Position numbers and translations under genes: made by a program. A DNA stretch of 64,000 nucleotides. Source: Megaustenia siamemsis (Eukaryota > Mollusca > Gastropoda > Stylommatophora > Ariophantidae). Below the pieces are notes generated by a model. The model was not told the DNA's origin. It did not search any database and saw only the letters and a list, made by a program, of their open reading frames with translations. Numbering within the stretch: position 1 is the first letter of the stretch; the number at the start of each line of letters is the position of its first letter. The stretch spans positions 77,118,335-77,182,334 of the forward strand of contig JAVIAB010000041.1 in assembly GCA_032433765.1 (NCBI GenBank), read 5' to 3'. Positions 21,240 through 32,379 of the stretch are shown in pieces.

Positions 21240-22120
21240 TGTAAGACAGGGGTGCGTACTATTTTCCCTTTTGCTTATTACATGTATGGACTACATATAC
21301 AAGTTACCACACCCACCAGAGGCAGAGGAGTTTGACGAGACTTCTATTTGCAGATGAACAGGCACTAATTAATGGAAACAACAGGAGACCTACAAGAACG
21401 TTTAAACAAACTTAACATCACTGCCATTCAATACAGAATGAAAATTAACATCAACAAAACAGATGTCATGAATGTCGCAAAAGAGAAACAGAACATCAAA
21501 ATAATGATAGACAATAAAAACAAGTAAAGGAATTTAAATATCAAGTAAGTCTAGTAACAAACGACAAAATCACAAGCAGCAGAAATAAACTCCAAATAAA
21601 ATATAGCTTGTCAAATCATCAGATAACTATTACCACTATTGTCCAACATGAAAGTAACTCTAAAGGCAAAACGGGCACTGTACAACATAATCTGCATTGT
21701 AACTTTGCGCTACCAATGTTCGACCTGGACTCTAGACGCAAGAATAATAAGAAACATAAATACTACTGAGATGAAATATGTTGACGAATGCCAGGAAACA
21801 ACCTGAGAGATAAGGTCAAAAATGGAGAAATGAGAAAAAAAAATAATTGCGTACATAAAATACATAAAGAAACGACATCATATGGTTTGGCCACGTGATA
21901 AGACACTAAGACCAAAACTCAACACAACAAGGCTTCAATAAATGTTGAGAGAACACCAGACCAAAAGGCTGACCACTAGTACGATGGATTGACGGATTAT
22001 TAGAAGCACTAGAAAACATAACAGCAGCAGAGGTTAACAAACGAGCAAAAGATTGCATTTTATATTTCTCCTCGACAGAGAAAGGCAAATGATGTTGGCT
22101 CGATTGGTTGTAAAATTGAG
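21240..22120 (+). mobile_element. NL-E non-LTR element, RT and tail, degenerate
   Basis: Frames in turn read GVRTIFPFAYYMYG (decayed palm), GDLQERLNKLN, INKTDVMNVAKEKQNIK, FDLDSRR, IIWFGHVIRH, RPKG, VRWIDGLLEALENITAAEVN and KRAKDCILYFSS. This is the C-terminal half and tail of a reverse transcriptase family also seen at 22585, 36456 (minus) and 39965 (minus). Confidence 0.75.
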
Positions 22121-22584
22121 GAAGGAAAGAAGTGACAACCGTATTGCGTCTAGTCGTGAAAGGCCTAAGAACATAAGGAGAAAATAAAATCAGCTAAAAG
22201 TTTAGTGTAAAAAAAAACAAAAACTTAAAGCTGTGAGATTAAAACCTTTAAACCACCACAATTATTATTGACAGGTTTTCAATAACAATATTCAACACAA
22301 ATAATTAGATAAGTAAAGACAAATAATGGAAATCGTAATTTCAGCAGATTTTTTAGCTCAACAAATTGCTGAAATAAAATAGCACACACCAATGTATGCA
22401 GTTTATCTAGAAGAACAAGGAGCGAGGTATAAGAAGTAAAGAACAGTCTGAAACACGAAATCTCCTTCATGGATCAACTTGTAAAGCATAAGGATGAAGA
22501 ACAAAGTAACCTTAATATGGCGATAAAACATTGAAACACCATGTAGATGTCTTTTATAAAGGTTTAATCATACCCAATAGCAAA
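22121..22584. other. Non-coding stretch between NL-E fragments
   Basis: Nothing recognised. Confidence 0.4.
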
Positions 22585-22905
22585 AACCCTATTGGAAAAC
22601 AAAGCAATAAGTACGGAAGCGAAAGTGGCAATTTACAAATCAATGTTTCTACCAACTCTGTGCTACCAGTGCCGGAATTTGGCGCTGGACTCTAGAACAA
22701 TAAGAAAGATAACGACCACCGAAATTAAATGTGTCAGAAGAATGACAGGAAACAGGTTAATGAACAGAGTAATAAACACTTACCTGAGGGAAAAACTCGA
22801 AATTGAACCAGCCATCGAATACATAAAGAAACAACAGATACAATGGTTCGGTTACATAACAAGACAAAAAGAACTAACAATGAAATTCCACAGTCCATCG
22901 TATCA
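22585..22905 (+). mobile_element. NL-E fragment with a 100-codon intact stretch
   Basis: One frame encodes ENKAISTEAKVAIYKSMFLP, LCYQCRNLALDSRTIRKITT, RRMTGNRLMNR and EPAIEYIKKQQIQWFGYITR. This is the thumb and tail of the NL-E reverse transcriptase. The homology ends after RQKELT at about 22880. Confidence 0.8.
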
Positions 22906-22959
22906 GTTGTTGTTAACTAATTCCATGTCATGCCGTTGTAGCAGTCACAGGTGTCATGG

Positions 22960-23110
22960 CATACGTATGTCATGTTGGTTAGTGTGACATGATGGATGTA
23001 TGTAGATTGTCTAATGTGTCGGGATGGATGAATGTAGATTGTCTGGTGTATCATGGTGAGTGTATACATGTTGTCTAGTGTGACATGATGGTTGTCGAGT
23101 GTGCTCCAAC
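22960..23110. repeat. Degenerate minisatellite, unit about 40 bp
   Basis: Variants of GTGTGACATGATGGATGTAT and GTAGATTGTCTAGTGT recur three to four times. Confidence 0.75.
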
Positions 23111-23220
23111 AAACCACCGCGCCATTTAAACGTCTTTGAACACAATAGACACAGACATTCACCAGAAGAAACCTCATTATGAGAAGTCATCTGGAGAAAA
23201 TCCAATAACCCTTTCGTCAA
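23111..23220 (-). pseudogene. Possible single C2H2 zinc finger remnant
   Basis: On the minus strand: SGECLCLLCSKTFKWRGGLL then EH. The CxxC and the KTF..GGLLEH arrangement resemble half to one C2H2 finger. The expected second histidine is replaced where the minisatellite begins (HTRQPSCH). It may be a gene remnant or chance; no neighbouring finger was found. Confidence 0.3.
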
Positions 23221-23667
23221 CGATATTTAACATATCTAGTTTAAATTCATTAAACAAAAATCTCAACAATACATATGATACCTATTTTAAACACATCAAT
23301 AAAATTGAATAACCTGTTATCGGTTACCCCAACTTACAGTGTAAAATATAGTATCAATCATATAGAGTGAACACTCGAATAAACTTCCTTGAATCAACCA
23401 AACGTATAACACAAATTCTCACATGAGACTAGTTTAAATATAAGTTGGTTACAAATGAATAAATTATCCAATCAGAGAGTGAGTATGACGACATCTGAAT
23501 TAAACAATTAGAAAAGAGCATTAACATGGGAGGCGGAGCAAAGAAATGACTGACATCTGCATTATAGCCATTCAGAAAAGAGCATTAGTATGAAAGGTAG
23601 AGTGATTAACCAATCATAGAAGAGAGTAACTTTGAAAACGGTTCCAGTTTTATCTTAAGATAGTTGA
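23111..23667. other. Sequence upstream of the Bcl-2-like frame
   Basis: AT-rich. An imperfect duplication of about 67 bp (AAAAGAGCATTA ... AACCAATCA) lies at 23490-23625. No promoter motif is convincing. Confidence 0.4.
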
Positions 23668-24243
23668 ATGGGTCGGGTTCTCATCGCGGATCGTGGACGT
23701 TTCTGGTCAAAAAACCATAGAATGTGTTTGGATAAACTTATGAAGGAGTTTATGTTCCTGGGGGTTGATATTATTCATACATATGATAAGACGTGTAAGA
23801 AACATTCCAAGTTTTATAAAGCGATGGCTAACCTAGTATATACATTATTTTTTGAGAGAAATTATCTGTTATTTACTGGAATAATTCAGAGAGTCGGTGG
23901 TCATGATATCTACGCCATGTTTGTAACCATCGTTATCGAAATACTTTCAGACCGAATTCACAATTTCGGTCGCCTTGTCGTTCTATATACATTTGCCTAT
24001 CGATAAGTTAAAAATCATGTCAAAGACATGTTCGACTCTTATTCCGACATTTGTGCTTTAGAGAAGGACTTTGGTATTTTGACCGGTGTTATCATCAGAA
24101 AAGAATTTAGAGAGTGGTTAGTAAAAGAAGGTGGTTTGGAACATTTTCTAGACATCTCTAATGAAGAAGCTACAACACTGTGGACTCTACTTCGCAACAG
24201 CATTTGGTCTTTAAGAGCTTTACCTAGAATTGTTTATATGTGA
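23668..24243 (+). pseudogene. Intronless Bcl-2-like protein with one in-frame stop
   Basis: A single frame of 191 residues is interrupted only by TAA at 24004-24006 (codon 113). Residues 94-111 (LSDRIHNFGRLVVLYTFA) match the BH1 motif (NWGR.VALF.FA). Residues 147-160 (REWLVKEGGLEHF) match BH2 (W....GGW..F, Leu replacing the second Trp). GIIQRVGGHDIYAMF (71-85) is placed where BH3 would be (LxxxGD-like, with GG for GD). The spacing fits the helical Bcl-2 fold, which regulates mitochondrial apoptosis by binding BH3 peptides. The C-terminus ends WSLRALPRIVYM without a clear membrane anchor. The stop falls just after BH1, so at most a truncated product is made, unless there is readthrough or an assembly error. 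The single-exon form suggests a retrocopy, or an acquired or unusual gene. AATAAA follows at 24261. Confidence 0.75.
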
Positions 24244-24260
24244 GTTTATATATTTTCCCT

Positions 24261-24266
24261 AATAAA
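24261..24266 (+). terminator. Polyadenylation signal after the Bcl-2-like frame
   Basis: AATAAA lies 18 bp after the TGA stop, in the sense orientation. The motif is common in AT-rich DNA, so this is suggestive only. Confidence 0.4.
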
Positions 24267-24312
24267 AGTTTGGTAACCACACAGCATTTGTTACTGCATT
24301 ACAATATTGTTT

Positions 24313-26897
24313 TAGGGTTGCCAGATTATTTTAAAAAAAAAGGAGTACTTTTACGCTGAATTGTTTTTTCTTCAATTTTAATGACATATTTACGAACAAA
24401 TGATTTTGTATATTGTTACCGGTAGTGACAATGAATTCGCCTTTATATTCAAACAAATGTATGAAAAATTATATACAGAAACTAGAAATAAAACAATGCT
24501 CATATTCTGCAAAGACAATTTTCTTATTTAAGTTTAAAAAACTCTCACCTAGTGTTTCTAGAGGCATTTTAATTGTATTTGCTTGAGGATTTGCCAGCTT
24601 TCAATAATCTTGCATTAGTTTTGACAAATTTAAAAAAATCAGCACATGAATTGTCAAAATTAACCATGACTCTGAGCTCTGCTTCAATCAGTTCTTGGCT
24701 ACACCTATTTCTTGTGTCATTCCATTTGTTTTTCATTAAGGAGAATATCCTCTCAACAATGGCATTTGATTCTGGTATGCTAAATAAAAATCCAACAATC
24801 TTTGAAATGTTTAGCACTTTATGTTCTGGCACAACAGAAAAAAAATGTAACCAGTTTGTGATATCACTGATATCTTTGTTAATACTTTCACATAGAACAC
24901 TCTGAAAGTCACAGAACTCTTCATACATGGCATCAACACATATGTGATCTTTCAATTTCAGAATACACACTGCAGTTTCCAAATCTTCAAAATGAATTTC
25001 TTTATCCAAAGCAAAAGCTGCCAATGATGAATATGGATTATTGGCAGTCACATCAAACCTTTTGTCAAGATACTGAAGCATATCATTGTAAAATTTGTTT
25101 AAATCACTTGATATTTTTTTTTGCAGTGTTACAGACAAATCATTAATAAGTTCATTTGCATTGCTGCCATAAAAACTGTCTTTTATTCTCTGTTTAAGCT
25201 TTTCGTTCAAAATGTACATTTGTTTGAATGTCCTCAAGACACTCAATTCACAACTTTCTAGTGTTTTGTTAACAGCATCCAACAAGTTTCCAACATTGTT
25301 TACAAAGTGAAAATAAATCTCTGGCAAAATGGCTTGCTCAGGATCATCAATAAGAAAAACAGATTTCAATAATTTTGGGCAGTCATCAATACTCTCGAAG
25401 TAACTTTTGATTGCACCCCAATTTAGGAGAAGCCTATTTACAGCTGGAGTCAAAGACAGCCACCTCGTTGGAACATGTCTCAATATTTCAGACCATTCTA
25501 ATTCCACAAAATTAAAAAATGATTTCAGTTCCTCTCTTCTTTTTGCTGAAACTGAGAAATGATTGTAAATTTTGAGGACTATGCTCTCTACATCAATATC
25601 AAATTTGTCTGTAGCCTACTTGATTGCATTATGAAGTATGTGATTTGTACAATTGGCCTTCAATATATTTTCATTCTTTTTCAAAAGTAATTGAAATACA
25701 GAATGTCTAATTCCAAAATTGACACTTGCATTGTCTGCACTATATGATGAAATGTGATTTATATCAAGATTATGTCTTTCTAAACTCTGCAGCACTAGCT
25801 GACTAACTCCACAAGCAGTTTCATCAGCATTTTCAATAAAATCCAGAAGTTTATTCTGCACTCCTTTCACTGAGTCAAAGTAGCGAAGGCAAACTGGAAA
25901 CATCTTCCTGTTTCCCTTATTCGAGGCATCTGTTGCCAATGAAAAAAATCTCACACCTTGTTCCGAACACTTTGAAATATCTAAAAAATCATTGACACTT
26001 CTGGGTGCTAAAACATTCTTGACAAGCATTTCAGCTTTAGTGCGCCCACATGATACTTTTGAAGCAGTCACAGAATCTTTAAAAATGTGTGTCACAAGCT
26101 TATTTCCTCAGTCCCAGCTAGAATAACTTTGATTATGTTTGACTGCATGATAAACCAAAGCCAGTTCACTCGCGACAACATTATCGTGTTCTGATGTATT
26201 GTTTACATTTACAAAATAATGTGAAAGTTTGTTTACACTAACATCATCAGATTTTTCTTTTAGTTTATGCGTTTTAGATTCTGAATGTTGTTTTAAGTCA
26301 CTTTGTCCACCATGAGAAATACTAAAATCTTTTCTGCTTAACACACAGAAAGCTCGATGTTCGTTAGGTCCTGGTTTAACCCATGAAAACGATTCTTCCC
26401 ACACTTTACGGTAACTTTGATTGTGTTGTAGTTGTAATTTTAATTTCTTCTTTGGAGGAGACTTCTTTAAATCCATATAACTCATTATAAAATGATGTTA
26501 ACAAACTTTAAAATAAACTTACTAATAATGTGTAGATGCGAGGATTGAATTGGATGGAGCGGTGAAACTGTGTTTACACATCGACGATCGGAAATAAATT
26601 GATTCTTGTCGTGGGCTAGGACGGAAATTAAATCGCTTCAATATTTTAGCGCGGAACTACAATTTGCGCACTTAAAAGTATGATCCAGAAACAAGTATAC
26701 AAAACAAACCGCCGAATGGTTTAATTAATATTATTTACTACGAATTTATATATTATTTAATCGATATTAAAAAAAATATTTACGTGGGCGTTAAAATACG
26801 GTGTTTTAGCGACTCCGGGCAAAGATAAAACGGAGTCATCGAATTACGTGAAAAAAACGGAGAAATCCGTAAAAAAACGGTGTATCTGGCAACCCTA
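24313..26897 (-). mobile_element. hAT-2 DNA transposon with TIRs and 8-bp target duplication
   Basis: A 2585-bp element bounded by perfect 14-bp inverted repeats TAGGGTTGCCAGAT. It is flanked by identical 8-bp TATTGTTT (24305-24312 and 26898-26905). The right subterminal region carries several copies of ACGG-type short motifs (ACGGTGT, ACGGAG, CCGTAAAAAAACGG). It encodes a minus-strand hAT transposase with only two stops. It lies 70 bp downstream of the Bcl-2-like frame. Confidence 0.95.
24569..26485 (-). pseudogene. hAT-2 transposase, 639 codons with two nonsense codons
   Basis: One continuous frame from the ATG at 26485 to the stop at 24569, with TGA at 26108-26110 (codon 126) and TAG at 25616-25618 (codon 290). 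An N-terminal BED/MYM-like finger (FCVLSRKDFSISHGG, SDLKQHSESKTH) keeps one Cys and both His, but Ser replaces the expected second Cys at residue 50. Core motifs follow: FFSLATDASNKG, SSYSADNASVNFG (catalytic Asp), NCTNHILHN and VPTRWLSL. The C-terminal hAT dimerisation region reads FLFSIPESNAIVERIFSLM and NKWNDTRNRCSQELIEAEL. There are no frameshifts, so inactivation is recent or the stops are allelic. The length is normal for the family. Confidence 0.92.
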
Positions 26898-26905
26898 TAT
26901 TGTTT

Positions 26906-29121
26906 ACCAGGTCACGACACGCCTCACACTGATGGCGAGGGTTGTCCTATAGTAGGCCTGCGATTTTAATAAGAATGTTTTGCTCCAGCTTTGAATTCTG
27001 AAATTTTCACAAAAAGAGATGGTGTTACTCAGTCCCCCTATAATGGGGATTTTGAGTTACTAAAAATTGATTTTAATTTCTGATGCAATACCTGCTGAAT
27101 TACTAAAAATAGATTTTCACCTATGATGTAATAACAGAATACTTATTGAACTGGGGACCAGTTGAAACTGGATGTGCTCATTCACCCAATATTCTCACAT
27201 CAATATGGAAAACTGAACTTCTCAGTCATAGAGAAAGAAAAGTACGATGCCACTATAGGTGTGTCAATAACAATGAAGAAACATTAAAGAAATCGAAATT
27301 AAGTTGTGAAATTTTGTTAGTTGCAAGATAAATCTGACGATAAGTATGTCAAACTATAAGAATAAGGAATCAATAATATATTACAAACACTTAGAACCAG
27401 TGTTGAGTTAACACGTATTTATCTGTCGTTAAAATGTCGTTTATGTCAAAAACAACAGTAATAGAATATCAAAGTACTTTAATTTACTGTCTGTCTGTTA
27501 GACGGCATTAAAGTTGTCATGAATAAAAATAACTATAAGACTCTAGCATCTCTCTACTACACATGAAAAAGTCATTAACGCGGCCGTATCCGTGTTATGA
27601 ACAAGCGGTCAATTTGGACATTAATAAGTCTCATGTTGCTGATGCTTCCACGTGTTAAATACATTAGCGAGACCGTCGCTGCTAGTTGACCAAGGACTGA
27701 ATAAGCTGTTATTATTACCAACAAAGAAAATTTTAGATATACATTAAAAGATTTCTTGAATAAAACTGTTTTGAAAGTACAAAGTTATGTCGCGACACAA
27801 TTCACTCTCGCCCCATGTACTATGTACAAAGTTATGGCACCCCGCCCACCCCCTTCACGAAATATCACAACAGGTCACCCACTCCCCTGGAAACTCTCTG
27901 TCAGAACAAATACTTTCCATCACAAACATATTAATTTCCCCAAGCGTCTCACTTTAAAACATCGGTACCGTAAAATTCCCCTGGTAAACGGTATCGCAAG
28001 CACTAAAGTTATCCTTTGATCTCCCCGCGAGCAGTCTCACCGGAAGCAAGTACTCAAGCGAATCACGGAGAAACGGGGTCTTTGATCGCGTACCTTCTAA
28101 AGTCATTAACGCGACCCCCCTTGTGTTTCTGTATGTTTCGCGTTTGTCGGGCATAAATCCATTAACCCGCCTTCGTGTAGATACTTAGGCACGTGTAACG
28201 GACTAAGTTGTTACCACTAGCAACAAAGAAATTTTAGGTATATATTAAAACATATCTTAAATAAGACTGTTTTGAAAGTATTGTCACGACACATTTCATA
28301 ATTCCCCACAACGACGAGAGATCACAACAGGTCACCCACCCCTTCACGAAACAACACCCCACCACCCCATCCCACCCCGAGATGTCACCCGAGAGGTCAC
28401 CAGGTAGACTTTCATATAAGGAAAAAATCTGCTGGTAGACTCTCATTTAAGAAAAACAAATCTGCGGGTAGACTATTTATATAAGGAATAATCTGCGGGG
28501 GGCCGGAGGAAAGGGGCCTCTAAATGTCTTATATTACTACTATCGCGTTCCTTTCCTTGCTTATTCTATCTCATTTACATGTGACGACAAGTAGTTTCTG
28601 CCTCTGACATTATCTTTCATTTACATCTGACGATAAGTCGTTTCTCCCCTTACTTTCTCTTCATTTACATCTGACGATAAGTCGTTTCTCTCATTACATT
28701 CTCTTTTATTTACGTCGTTAGATGTATATCACATTATAGCGTTTAGTAAAATATGATGTTCTTGTCCTAATTTTCCGGATGACAAATAGCACATTTTATT
28801 GATTATTGAACGTCAAATACTCATCGACGGAAAAGAAAAACATGAGTACATTCGAAGACAAAATTTTCTTCATGAGCAGCGAGAGACCCATGTCTCCTTT
28901 CTTCAATTGCACATGTCGCCATTCTGTTCTCCAAACGGACCCACTTCTCTCAATTACACATGTCGCCATTCTCTTTTCTCACTTTTGCCGCTTCATTCAA
29001 TTACACATGTCGCTGCATCTTGTCTCCACGTCCTCCATGTCTCTTATACCTACACGTGTCGCATTCGTCTTCTCTTCTAGTCTCACATCATTGTAATTTC
29101 ACACAATACTCTCCTTCAGCA
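26906..29121. other. Gene-poor region with an approximate 500-bp tandem duplication
   Basis: 27580-27900 and 28095-28400 share CAACAAAGAAATTTTAG, AACTGTTTTGAAAGTA and ATCACAACAGGTCACCCAC segments at an offset of about 500 bp. Degenerate short repeats follow: TTTACATCTGACGATAAGTC at 28560-28740 and CAATTACACATGTCGC at 28900-29060. No gene was recognised. Confidence 0.6.
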
Positions 29122-29520
29122 TCCCAGTATTGATACGTTTCGCAGAATTGATAAGTTTCCCAGTATTGATAAGTTTACCAGTATTGCTACATTTCCCAGT
29201 ATTGATACATTTTCCAGTATTGCTACATTTCCCAGTATTGCTACATTTCCCAGTATTGCTACATTTACCAGTATTGCTACATTTTCCAGTATTGCTACAT
29301 TTTCCAGTATTGCTACATTTCCTATATAGTATTGCTACATTTCCCAGTATTGCTACATTTTCCAGTATTGCTACATTTCCCAGTTTTGATACATTTCCCA
29401 GTATTGCTACATTTCCCAGTATTGCTACATTTCGCAGTATTGATACATTTCCAAGTATTGCTACATTTCCCAGTATTGCTACATTTCCCAGTATTGCTAC
29501 GTTTCCCAGTATTGCTTCGT
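29122..29520. repeat. 18-bp minisatellite, about 21 units
   Basis: Unit CCAGTATTGCTACATTTC with scattered changes, for example GATACA for GCTACA. The period is a multiple of three, so both strands appear open (a six-residue repeat). It is interrupted once by a 4-6 bp insertion near 29320. Confidence 0.95.
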
Positions 29521-30111
29521 CTCATGAACGGTATGTACTCTAGAACAAAATGTTCACACTGACCATACATTATTTCCCTTAGAGTTTAAAAAAAGGACTT
29601 TTTATATTTTTATATTACTTTTATTTACCCGTTGTATCTTTTAACATGGTTTACGTTTGAATAAAGCCCAACGGCCAAGATCTGAATTTGCAGAGTTTCG
29701 TTCATTCTCAACGGCGGCCGTTATAGATTAGCTTTTACTATCACAATGCCTGGAGTATAAGCTCAGAACACAATCTTGTCGTGTTTTCTTCCTGCATCGA
29801 AGGTTGGCGACAATGGAGATTCATTTCACTCTGACTCTTGTGGACGTTGTCTTAAATGAACCAAATTAGTAAACAACCATGCGTCCAATAACGCAGGAGG
29901 AGATCAACACCTTCTTTGACAAACTATCCAAATAGTAAATTACATGTTTCATCATATATTTGTATATATCTGGTAGAACTTTTAGTTTAAAACTTTTGTC
30001 ATAACATGACTTGTCAGCATCGGTGAAACTCGTGATAGTTATGAAGGTCTTATACTCTGTTGTTTGATGTGTGATGATGATGGTCTAATCATCAACTATT
30101 TACCACAACAA
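29521..30111. other. Non-coding stretch with an NL-A tail relic
   Basis: 29785-29850 on the minus strand resembles the NL-A tail (GCCAACCTTCGATGC). Nothing else was recognised. Confidence 0.45.
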
Positions 30112-30343
30112 GCTTGGGCAGATGGTGCTCGTAAGCCTGGGAGGGCCGACCATCTAAAGGCAGAATCCCCCTACAGAAAAGACAATCTGCTGCCTTGCAG
30201 GAAGATTGGGGACAATAAAAGACAAAGGAAAGCGAACCTGAATAAAATGCTGACTGAAATCGAATGCACTGGACCACTGGCGCAGAACACAGTGCAACGT
30301 TTTTACAAGTAATCAATCAGACTGGATCTAACAGACTCTAACT

Positions 30344-31000
30344 ATGATAGAAACTACCGCTGACCGGAAAGGGTTCAAGAAACAGCTTCATATATTACAC
30401 TGGAATGCGGAGGGCATATACCACAAAAAACAAGCTCTAACAATCAGACTAGCAGAGGAGGAGATAGACGTTGCCTGCATCCAGGAAACTCATCTTAATC
30501 CTCAGCACATATTTATGATCAGGGGCTACCAAACATTTAGACAAGACAAGGAAGGTCACAAGGGTGGAATTCTTATACATCACAGAAAAACTGATAGATG
30601 TAAACACAAACGGAGAGGCAGAGATCATTGGTACAGACCTGTACATTAACTCCACTAGTATAAGGATATTTACTATATACTGTCCAAATGACAAATTACT
30701 GAAGCTGGGGTCAATGGAAATAACACAATCAAAGTGTCTGATAGTAGGAGACTTTAACAGCCACTCTGAAAGATTGGGATATAAGGAGTCCAATGTTCGA
30801 GGTGAAGAAATGGAATAATGGGAAATAGACAACAACCTATTCCTCATAAACTCTAGGGAGAACCCCCCAACCTTCTACTCAAGAAGATGGAAAACAACTT
30901 CCACTCCTGACCTAGCATTTGCAGCTGGAGACATATCTATCAAAATAACCAGAAACATGCTGAAACAACTTGGAGATAGTGACCATAGACCAGTCTAACT
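30344..31000 (+). pseudogene. NL-F endonuclease domain, frameshifted
   Basis: The catalytic landmarks are HWNAEGI, CIQETHL (Glu), GDFNSHS (Asp/Asn) and GDSDHRPV (SDH). They are spread over at least two frames, with a shift near 30600 and a TAA at 30816. The order and spacing match APE-type endonucleases of jockey/I-like elements. Confidence 0.83.
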
Positions 31001-31326
31001 TTCAGTCGCTCCTGCATACAAACAGGAGTTGCAAATACCTCTTCCCCGCTGGAACTATAAGAGAGCAGATTGGGCAAAGTTTGCAAGGCTCACTGATGCA
31101 TAAACTGCGCCTATCAACACCCACGAAAAGAAGGTCAATAATATGATAGAGCGGTTAACAAATGAAATCCTGAGAGCTGCTAAAGAATCCATTCCTAGAG
31201 GAACAAAAAGAAGAAACTACAAGCCATACTGGAGCATGGAAATACAAAGACTAGAAGAGGAACTGGATTCTACCAGAGAACTAGCTGAAACATCACAAAG
31301 CACAGAGAGCAACATTGCCTACAAAG

Positions 31327-31886
31327 CAGCCTCTGCCAAATACAGACGTGAGGTCATGATATCAGCAAGACAGAGCTCGATAGACAAAACAGAGAGCAGC
31401 CTTGGCCAAATACAGACGTGAGGTCATGATATCAGCAAGACAGAGCTGGATAGACAAAACAGAGAGCAGCCTCGGCCAAATACAGACGTGAGGTCATGAT
31501 ATCAGCAAGACAGAGCTGGATAGACAAAACAGAGAGCAGCCTTGGCCAAATACAGACGTGAGGTCATGATATCAGCAAGACAGAGCTGGATAGACAAAAC
31601 AGAGAGCAGCCTTGGCCAAATACAGACGTGAGGTTATGATATCAACAAGACAGAGCTGGATAGACAAAACAGAGAGCAGCCTTGGCCAAATACAGACGTG
31701 AGGTCATGATATCAAAAAGACAGAGCTGGATTGACAAAACAGAGAGCAGCCTTGGCCAAATACAGACGTGAGGTCATGATATCAACAAGACAGAGCTGGA
31801 TAGACAAAACAGAGAGCAGCCTTGTCCAAATATAGACGTGAGGTCATGATATCAACAAGACAGAGCTGGATAGACAAAACAGAGAG
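31327..31886 (+). repeat. 70-bp tandem repeat, 8 units, within NL-F coding sequence
   Basis: Units start CAGCCTTGGCCAAATACAGA and end GACAAAACAGAGAG. Eight units of exactly 70 bp are nearly identical. Since 70 is not divisible by three, each unit shifts the frame, so the expansion destroys the NL-F open reading frame. The first unit encodes AKYRREVMISARQSSIDKTE, the original linker. Confidence 0.95.
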
Positions 31887-32379
31887 CCTTAATCTAGATA
31901 CAAATAGTCATAAACTATGGAAACTTGCGAAAGCTCTGAGCGACGAAAACAACTGTCGACCTCCAATATCATTAGCACAACCAGAACGTCCTCACAGGCA
32001 AAAGGGCAGCAAATCTACTGATAGAGACTTACAAAAACATTAGTAGAATAAACATTCCAATAGACAAACAGAAAGCTGCAAGACGGGAAAACCAAGATAC
32101 AAAACACATGCCTTTAGCACCAGAAGAGCATCAGACGACCATCTTTACCCCAATTGAATTAGATGTTGCCCTCAAAGGATTGAAGCTCAAAAGTCCCCTG
32201 GTAAATGGAATCTCCAACGAAATGCTCATAAAACTGGGACAGAAAGCCAAGAGCCAAAGTTGGCATCTGATAATAAAAGCTAGCTGGGAGAGAGGTCATG
32301 TGCCGGCAATCTGGAAAGAAGCTATTATGGTGCCCATCCTCAAGCGTGGAAAAGACCCAATCGTGGTCGTTTTGTGCAG

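Larger units (their letters stand above)
30112..32360 (+). mobile_element. NL-F non-LTR element (endonuclease, partial RT), 3'-truncated
   Basis: The 5' leader (30112-30343) is repeated at 33490-33740. An APE-type endonuclease follows: LHILHWNAEGIYHKKQAL, DVACIQETHL, then in another frame IFTIYCPNDK and IVGDFNSHSERLG, and later SDHRPV. A linker comes next, then a 70-bp tandem expansion, then the start of the RT (FTPIELDVALKGLKLKSP, IWKEAIMVPILKRGKDP). Homology ends at about 32360, before the RT catalytic block, and EGF-coding sequence begins 20 bp later. Several frameshifts make it inactive. Confidence 0.88.

Noticed and set aside
29130..29570. Repetitive open frames (HFPVLL-type and NTGKCS-type)
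   Set aside because: Products of the 18-bp minisatellite on either strand.
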